Source: JAENVT01 sp963720775
Lineage (GTDB): Bacteria; Actinomycetota; Acidimicrobiia; Acidimicrobiales; Ilumatobacteraceae
DNA length: 64,000 nt
Direction of reading: 5' to 3'
NCBI GenBank assembly: GCA_963720775.1
Contig: CAVRGR010000007.1
Location: 434,001-498,000, forward strand
Of the stretch, positions 60,274 through 64,000 are shown piece by piece. Position numbers and translations under genes: made by a program. A model generated the notes under the pieces. That model made no database searches, was not told the origin of the DNA, and saw only the letters and a list, made by a program, of their open reading frames with translations. How positions within the stretch are numbered: position 1 is the stretch's first letter; every line of letters starts with the position of its first letter.

Positions 60274-60316
60274 CTGGGCGCGAATCCCGAACCACGAGTT
60301 CTGCGAGCGCGCCCAA
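60274..60316. repeat. Palindromic repeat family 2, copy 3
   Basis: ctgggcgcg...cgaac-cacga-gttct...cgcgcccaa with good outer arms (gggcgcg/cgcgccc). Lies after the stop of the thiolase gene. Confidence 0.7.
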
Positions 60317-60333
60317 GTGAAATGCCGCCGCGT

Positions 60334-61503
60334 TCAGCCGAGGCGTTCGATGATTGTGGCGTTGGCCATACCACCGCCTTCGCACATCGTTTGCAGACCG
60401 TAGCGACCGCCCGTGCGTTCCAACTCGTTGAGCAGCGTGATCATGAGTCGCGCCCCGGAGGCACCGAGCGGGTGACCGAGCGCGATCGCTCCACCGTTGA
60501 CGTTGACCTTGCTCATGTCGGGGTGGAGCTCTTTCTCCCAAGCCAGCACCACCGATGCGAAGGCCTCGTTGATCTCGATCAGATCGATGTCTGCGATCGA
60601 CAGACCGGCGCGGGCCAGCACCTTCTCGGTGGCTGGAATCGGAGCCGTCAGCATGATCCGCGGATCGGCACCGGCCAGTGAGAAGTTGACGAAGCGTGCA
60701 CGCGGCCTGAGCCCGAGCGAAGCAGCTTTCTCCTCGCTCATGATCAACATCGCCGAGGCGCCGTCGGTGATCTGCGAGGAGTTGCCGGCCGTGACTCTGC
60801 CACCTTCCTCCTCGGTGCGGAAGACGGGCTTCAACTTGGCCAGCGACTCCATGGTCGTTTCCCGCAACCCCTCGTCGATCGACATCATCGCCCCGTCGGT
60901 GCCGAGCACCGGCAGGATCTCCCCCTGGAACCGGCCTTCGGCCGTCGCCCGCGCCGCGTACTGCTGCGAGCGCACCCCGAACGCATCGAGCTCTTCTCGC
61001 GACAGGCCCCACTTGTCGGCGATCAGCTCGGCTGAGATGCCTTGCGGGACAAGGCCCCCACTGGGTGCGTATCGGGCCCCCACCTTCGGGCCAAAGGGGA
61101 ACCCGAACTTGCCGTCGACCATCGAAGCTCCCATCGGCACTCGGGTCATCACCTCGACGCCGGCCGCGACCACCACGTCGTAGGCTCCGGCGATCACACC
61201 CTGGGCGGCGAAGTGGGCGGCCTGCTGGCTCGACCCGCATTGACGGTCGATCGTGGTGCCAGGCACCGATTCCGGCCAGCCGGCAGCCAGCACTGCGTTG
61301 CGGCCGACGTTGACGGCTTGCTCGCCGACCTGCATCACGCAGCCCATCACGACGTCGTCGATGATCTCCGGGTCGATGCCCGTGCGATCGATCAAGGCCC
61401 GCAACGTCTCTGCGGCCAGGTCGACCGGGTGCCAGTCCTTGAGCCGTCCGTTGCGGCGTCCAAGTGGTGTGCGAATTGCGTCGACGATTACTGCAGTGGA
61501 CAT
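60334..61503 (-). CDS. Acetyl-CoA C-acyltransferase (thiolase)
   Basis: 389 residues from ATG 61503. Catalytic Cys in PGTTIDRQCGSSQQAAHFAA, His in NGGAIALGHPLGASGARLMI, and the second Cys in LQTMCEGGGMANATII. Standard tetrameric thiolase length. It is divergent from a fatty acyl-CoA ligase 92 bp away, so it may act in fatty-acid beta-oxidation or biosynthetic condensation. Confidence 0.93.
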   Translation of the reverse strand: MSTAVIVDAIRTPLGRRNGRLKDWHPVDLAAETLRALIDRTGIDPEIIDDVVMGCVMQVGEQAVNVGRNAVLAAGWPESVPGTTIDRQCGSSQQAAHFAAQGVIAGAYDVVVAAGVEVMTRVPMGASMVDGKFGFPFGPKVGARYAPSGGLVPQGISAELIADKWGLSREELDAFGVRSQQYAARATAEGRFQGEILPVLGTDGAMMSIDEGLRETTMESLAKLKPVFRTEEEGGRVTAGNSSQITDGASAMLIMSEEKAASLGLRPRARFVNFSLAGADPRIMLTAPIPATEKVLARAGLSIADIDLIEINEAFASVVLAWEKELHPDMSKVNVNGGAIALGHPLGASGARLMITLLNELERTGGRYGLQTMCEGGGMANATIIERLG

Positions 61504-61595
61504 GGCGGACCCCTTTGGTGGGTGGACGGTTGCAGTCTGCAGCGCGCCGGCGCCGAACCTCAAACCGAAACGGCCCGACGTGAGAGACTGCATCC

Positions 61596-63419
61596 ATGGT
61601 CCACGCCTCGATCGAAGCGGTCCACAACGCCGTCGTCGGCACGACGGCGCCGCAGATGTTCCTGAAGTTGGCTGCTGAACGCCCCGACCTGCCGGCCCTG
61701 CATTCGATGCGGACGGACGCCCCCGGCTCGTGGAGCGTGTGGACGCTGCACGACTACGCCGACGCCACGGCCAGGGCTGCGGCCGGACTGCAGGCGGCCG
61801 GCCTCGGGCCGAACGAGCGGGTGCTGCTGATGATGCGCAATCGACCGGACTTTCACTGGTTCGACCTCGCCGCCCAGTTCCTGCGGGCCACGCCCGTGAG
61901 CATCTACAACTCGTCCTCAGCCGAGGAGGTGCAGTACCTCGCCGAACACGCCGAGGCACGGATCGCGATCGTCGAAGACAGCGGATACCTCGCGCGACTG
62001 CTGGGCGTGCGCGACCAGCTGCCGATGCTCGAGCAGATCTACGTGATCGACCCTCCGAGCACCGACTGTCCCGTCGGCGTGCAACCGGCATCAGTGTTGA
62101 TGGACAAGGGCTCGGCCGACCTGGCCGCGCTCGCCGGCGAGATCGAGCCCGACGACATCGCCACCCTGATCTACACCAGCGGTACCACCGGCCCGCCGAA
62201 GGGTGTGATCGTCACCCACTACAACGTGGTGTACACCGTGGAGGCGTTGCGCCAGTGCTTCGGCCTCGACAGCTTCGTCGGCCGGCGGGTCGTCAGCTAC
62301 CTGCCGATGGCACACATCGCCGAACGGATGATGAGCCACTACCAGGCCGTCATCCTCGGCTACGCCGTGTTCTGCTGCCCCGACGCGAACCAGCTGTCGT
62401 CGTACCTCAAAGAGGTGCATCCGGAGATCCTGTTCGGGGTGCCGCGTGTGTGGGAGAAGATCTACAACGGGGTCAACGCGGCACTCGCCATCGACCCCGC
62501 CAACAAGGCCAAGTTCGACGAGGGCGTTGCCGCGGCACTCGCAGTCAAAGCAGCAGAACGCTCCGGAACCGCCACGGCGAAGCAGCTCGAGACGTGGGCG
62601 TTCCTCGACGCTGTTGCCTTCGCCAACGTCCGCGCGCTGACAGGCCTCGATGCCATCGTCACCGCAGTCTCCGGGGCCGCGGCCATCCCGCGCTCGATCC
62701 TCGAGTGGTTCAACGCGATCGGTGTACCCCTCAGCGAGATCTACGGGATGAGCGAGTCGAGCGGCCCGCTGACGTGGAGCCCGCAGGCAAACCGGCCGGG
62801 GTACGTCGGCCAAGCCATCCCGGGTTGCGAGGTGGTGCTCGGCAACGACAACGAGGTGTGGTGTCGAGGCGGAAACGTGTTCACCGGATACTTCAAGCAG
62901 CCGGCGCAGACTGCAGCGACGCTCGTGGATGGCTGGCTGCGCTCCGGCGACATCGGCGAGCTCGACGACGATGGTTACCTGCGCATCGTCGACCGCAAGA
63001 AAGAGCTGATCATAACGTCCGGCGGCAAGAACATCAGCCCGGCAAACCTCGAGGCTGCGTTGAAGACCATCCCGTTGATCGGTCAGGCCGCGGCCATCGG
63101 CGACAACCGCAAATTCTGCACGGCGATCCTTGTGCTCGATCCGGAATCGGCCACTGTGTGGGCACGATCGCACGGCAGGGAGTCGGAATCGGTCGTCGAG
63201 CTGGCGGCTGATCCGGCAGTGCGGTCCGAGGTGCAAGAAGGCGTCGACGAGGTCAATGCGCAGTTTGCCCAGGTGGAGCAGATCAAGAGGTTCACGCTGG
63301 TCGGCGAGGAGTGGCTGCCCGACAGCGACATGCTCACGCCTACTTCAAAGCTCAAACGTCGAGGCGTCATGGCGCATTTCGCGGCCGAGATCGAAGCGAT
63401 GTACGCCGACCTCGATTAG
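61596..63419 (+). CDS. Long-chain fatty acid-CoA ligase (AMP-forming)
   Basis: 607 residues. ANL motifs in order: TLIYTSGTTGPPKGVIVTHY (P-loop), SYLPMAHIAERMMSHYQA, EIYGMSESSGPLTWSPQANR, GWLRSGDIGELDDDGYLRIV and RKKELIITSGGKNISPANLE with the hinge and catalytic Lys near TSKLKRRGVM. The long N-terminus, starting MVHASIEAVHNAVVG, fits FadD15-like actinobacterial ligases. It activates fatty acids with ATP and CoA. Confidence 0.93.
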   Translation: MVHASIEAVHNAVVGTTAPQMFLKLAAERPDLPALHSMRTDAPGSWSVWTLHDYADATARAAAGLQAAGLGPNERVLLMMRNRPDFHWFDLAAQFLRATPVSIYNSSSAEEVQYLAEHAEARIAIVEDSGYLARLLGVRDQLPMLEQIYVIDPPSTDCPVGVQPASVLMDKGSADLAALAGEIEPDDIATLIYTSGTTGPPKGVIVTHYNVVYTVEALRQCFGLDSFVGRRVVSYLPMAHIAERMMSHYQAVILGYAVFCCPDANQLSSYLKEVHPEILFGVPRVWEKIYNGVNAALAIDPANKAKFDEGVAAALAVKAAERSGTATAKQLETWAFLDAVAFANVRALTGLDAIVTAVSGAAAIPRSILEWFNAIGVPLSEIYGMSESSGPLTWSPQANRPGYVGQAIPGCEVVLGNDNEVWCRGGNVFTGYFKQPAQTAATLVDGWLRSGDIGELDDDGYLRIVDRKKELIITSGGKNISPANLEAALKTIPLIGQAAAIGDNRKFCTAILVLDPESATVWARSHGRESESVVELAADPAVRSEVQEGVDEVNAQFAQVEQIKRFTLVGEEWLPDSDMLTPTSKLKRRGVMAHFAAEIEAMYADLD

Positions 63420-63853
63420 GCCCCGAGCTTGCCCAGGATTCGTTGCAGAGCGCCGATGTCGTTGTCGGAGAGAACGCTGGCGAAGTGCTGCTGCACCATG
63501 CGGCGGTAGGTGATGTTGGCGTCGCGCCATTCGGCTCGACCATCTCCAGTGAGCCTGACCGTGACTGCGCGCTTGTCGTCGGGGGTCGGTGTCGAGGCGC
63601 GGCTGACGAAGCCGTGTTCCTCGAGCCGGTCGAGGCGACGCGACAAACTCGACGGTAGTTCATGCAGTGCGTCGCAGAGCTCGCCGACACGCATGGCCCC
63701 ACCGGCGGCTTGTAGCGCTGCCAGCACTTCGAACCACGCCAAGGCCAGTTCGTAGTCGTCGACCAATCCCCCTTCGACCTTGCGTTGAACATCGGCGACG
63801 ACAACACCGAGGAGGCGCCATGTTGCGACCCGATCGGCGTCGAGGCGCGGCAC
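63416..63853 (-). CDS. MarR-family transcriptional regulator
   Basis: 145 residues from GTG. Winged-helix: LAWFEVLAALQAAGGAMRVG, HELPSSLSRRLDRLEEHGFV and the wing STPTPDDKRAVTVRLTGDGR. It overlaps the acyl-CoA ligase stop by 4 nt on the opposite strand and might regulate it or the aminotransferase downstream. Confidence 0.88.
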   Translation of the reverse strand: MPRLDADRVATWRLLGVVVADVQRKVEGGLVDDYELALAWFEVLAALQAAGGAMRVGELCDALHELPSSLSRRLDRLEEHGFVSRASTPTPDDKRAVTVRLTGDGRAEWRDANITYRRMVQQHFASVLSDNDIGALQRILGKLGA

Positions 63854-63856
63854 GAA

Positions 63857-64000
63857 TCAACCAGTGGCTTTGAGTGCGGCAGCGAACGCCGCAAGACCGA
63901 GGTCGATCTCTCGTTCGCTGACCACGAGTGGCGGCATCCACCGCAGGCACTTTCCGTAGGTGCCGGCGTTCATCACGATCATGTGGCCCTCTTCGAGGCA
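63857..64000 (-). CDS. Class III aminotransferase, C-terminal fragment
   Basis: 48 codons are visible before the window edge. The reading frame ends LEEGHMIVMNAGTYGKCLRW then MPPLVVSEREIDLGLAAFAA and a short tail. This is the usual C-terminus of class III (4-aminobutyrate/acetylornithine-type) PLP aminotransferases, with the RWMPPLVVSEREIDL pattern. The catalytic lysine lies outside the window. Three bases separate it from the MarR start. Confidence 0.8.
   Translation of the reverse strand, partial: CLEEGHMIVMNAGTYGKCLRWMPPLVVSEREIDLGLAAFAAALKATG

Noticed and set aside
1..64000. CRISPR arrays, rRNA genes, insertion-sequence transposases, riboswitches
   Set aside because: None could be recognised by reading both strands; a structure-based search could still find weak riboswitches.

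Overview
The window is high-GC bacterial chromosome with an actinobacterial character: many GTG starts, 4-nt ATGA/GTGA gene overlaps, a SARP-type regulator, an F420-type luciferase-like oxidoreductase, and a fhaA-fhaB-pstP-rodA-pbpA-pknB-(trpG/pabA)-crgA cluster like the one near oriC in mycobacteria. From memory of such genomes I would place it in Actinomycetota, perhaps Acidimicrobiia (Ilumatobacter-like). That placement is inference; the window contains no rRNA.

Layout. 1-18.4 kb: mixed metabolic and regulatory genes. They include a peptidoglycan-binding exported protein (cut by the window edge), a formylglycine sulfatase/phosphonate monoesterase, an ArsR+SRPBCC pair, a stand-alone NuoF-like flavoprotein, amidase+cupin, an alcohol dehydrogenase, an aldo/keto reductase, a secreted subtilase with C-terminal repeats, a large LuxR regulator, HxlR, isochorismatase and an APH-type kinase. 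18.5-21.8 kb: a SARP regulator fused to an alpha/beta-hydrolase, followed on the same strand by a methyltransferase and an LLM oxidoreductase. 22-28.8 kb: an accessory region with a toxin-antitoxin-like pair, a GNAT acetyltransferase, an ECF sigma factor with a membrane partner, and a four-gene minus-strand segment ending in a tyrosine integrase next to tRNA-Ser(UGA). Short repeated motifs lie between these modules.

29-37 kb: pheA, a thioesterase, then an overlapping operon larB-larC-sulfurtransferase-ABC permease-ABC ATPase (nickel-pincer cofactor synthesis genes coupled to a transporter). 37-44 kb: a metallo-beta-lactamase/Rieske fusion, a degenerate GGDEF-like protein, an L,D-transpeptidase, a 2OG oxygenase, GluQ-RS and a GGDEF-EAL protein. 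44-50.8 kb: a DsbB/TlpA thiol redox pair, RraA-like+RidA genes beside a 2-oxo-alkenoate hydratase, a TetR divergon, an SGNH hydrolase, a small Tat protein and tRNA-Leu(CAG). 51-60 kb: the cell-wall/Ser-Thr kinase cluster, in which no pknA is present and PknB carries an extra C-terminal DUF11-like domain. 60-64 kb: thiolase, acyl-CoA ligase, MarR, and the end of a class III aminotransferase.

Notable structure: two different families of about 40-bp imperfect palindromes, each present three times between genes; and four apparent single-frameshift genes, all in the left 25 kb and none recognised to the right. No CRISPR array and no insertion-sequence transposase were seen.
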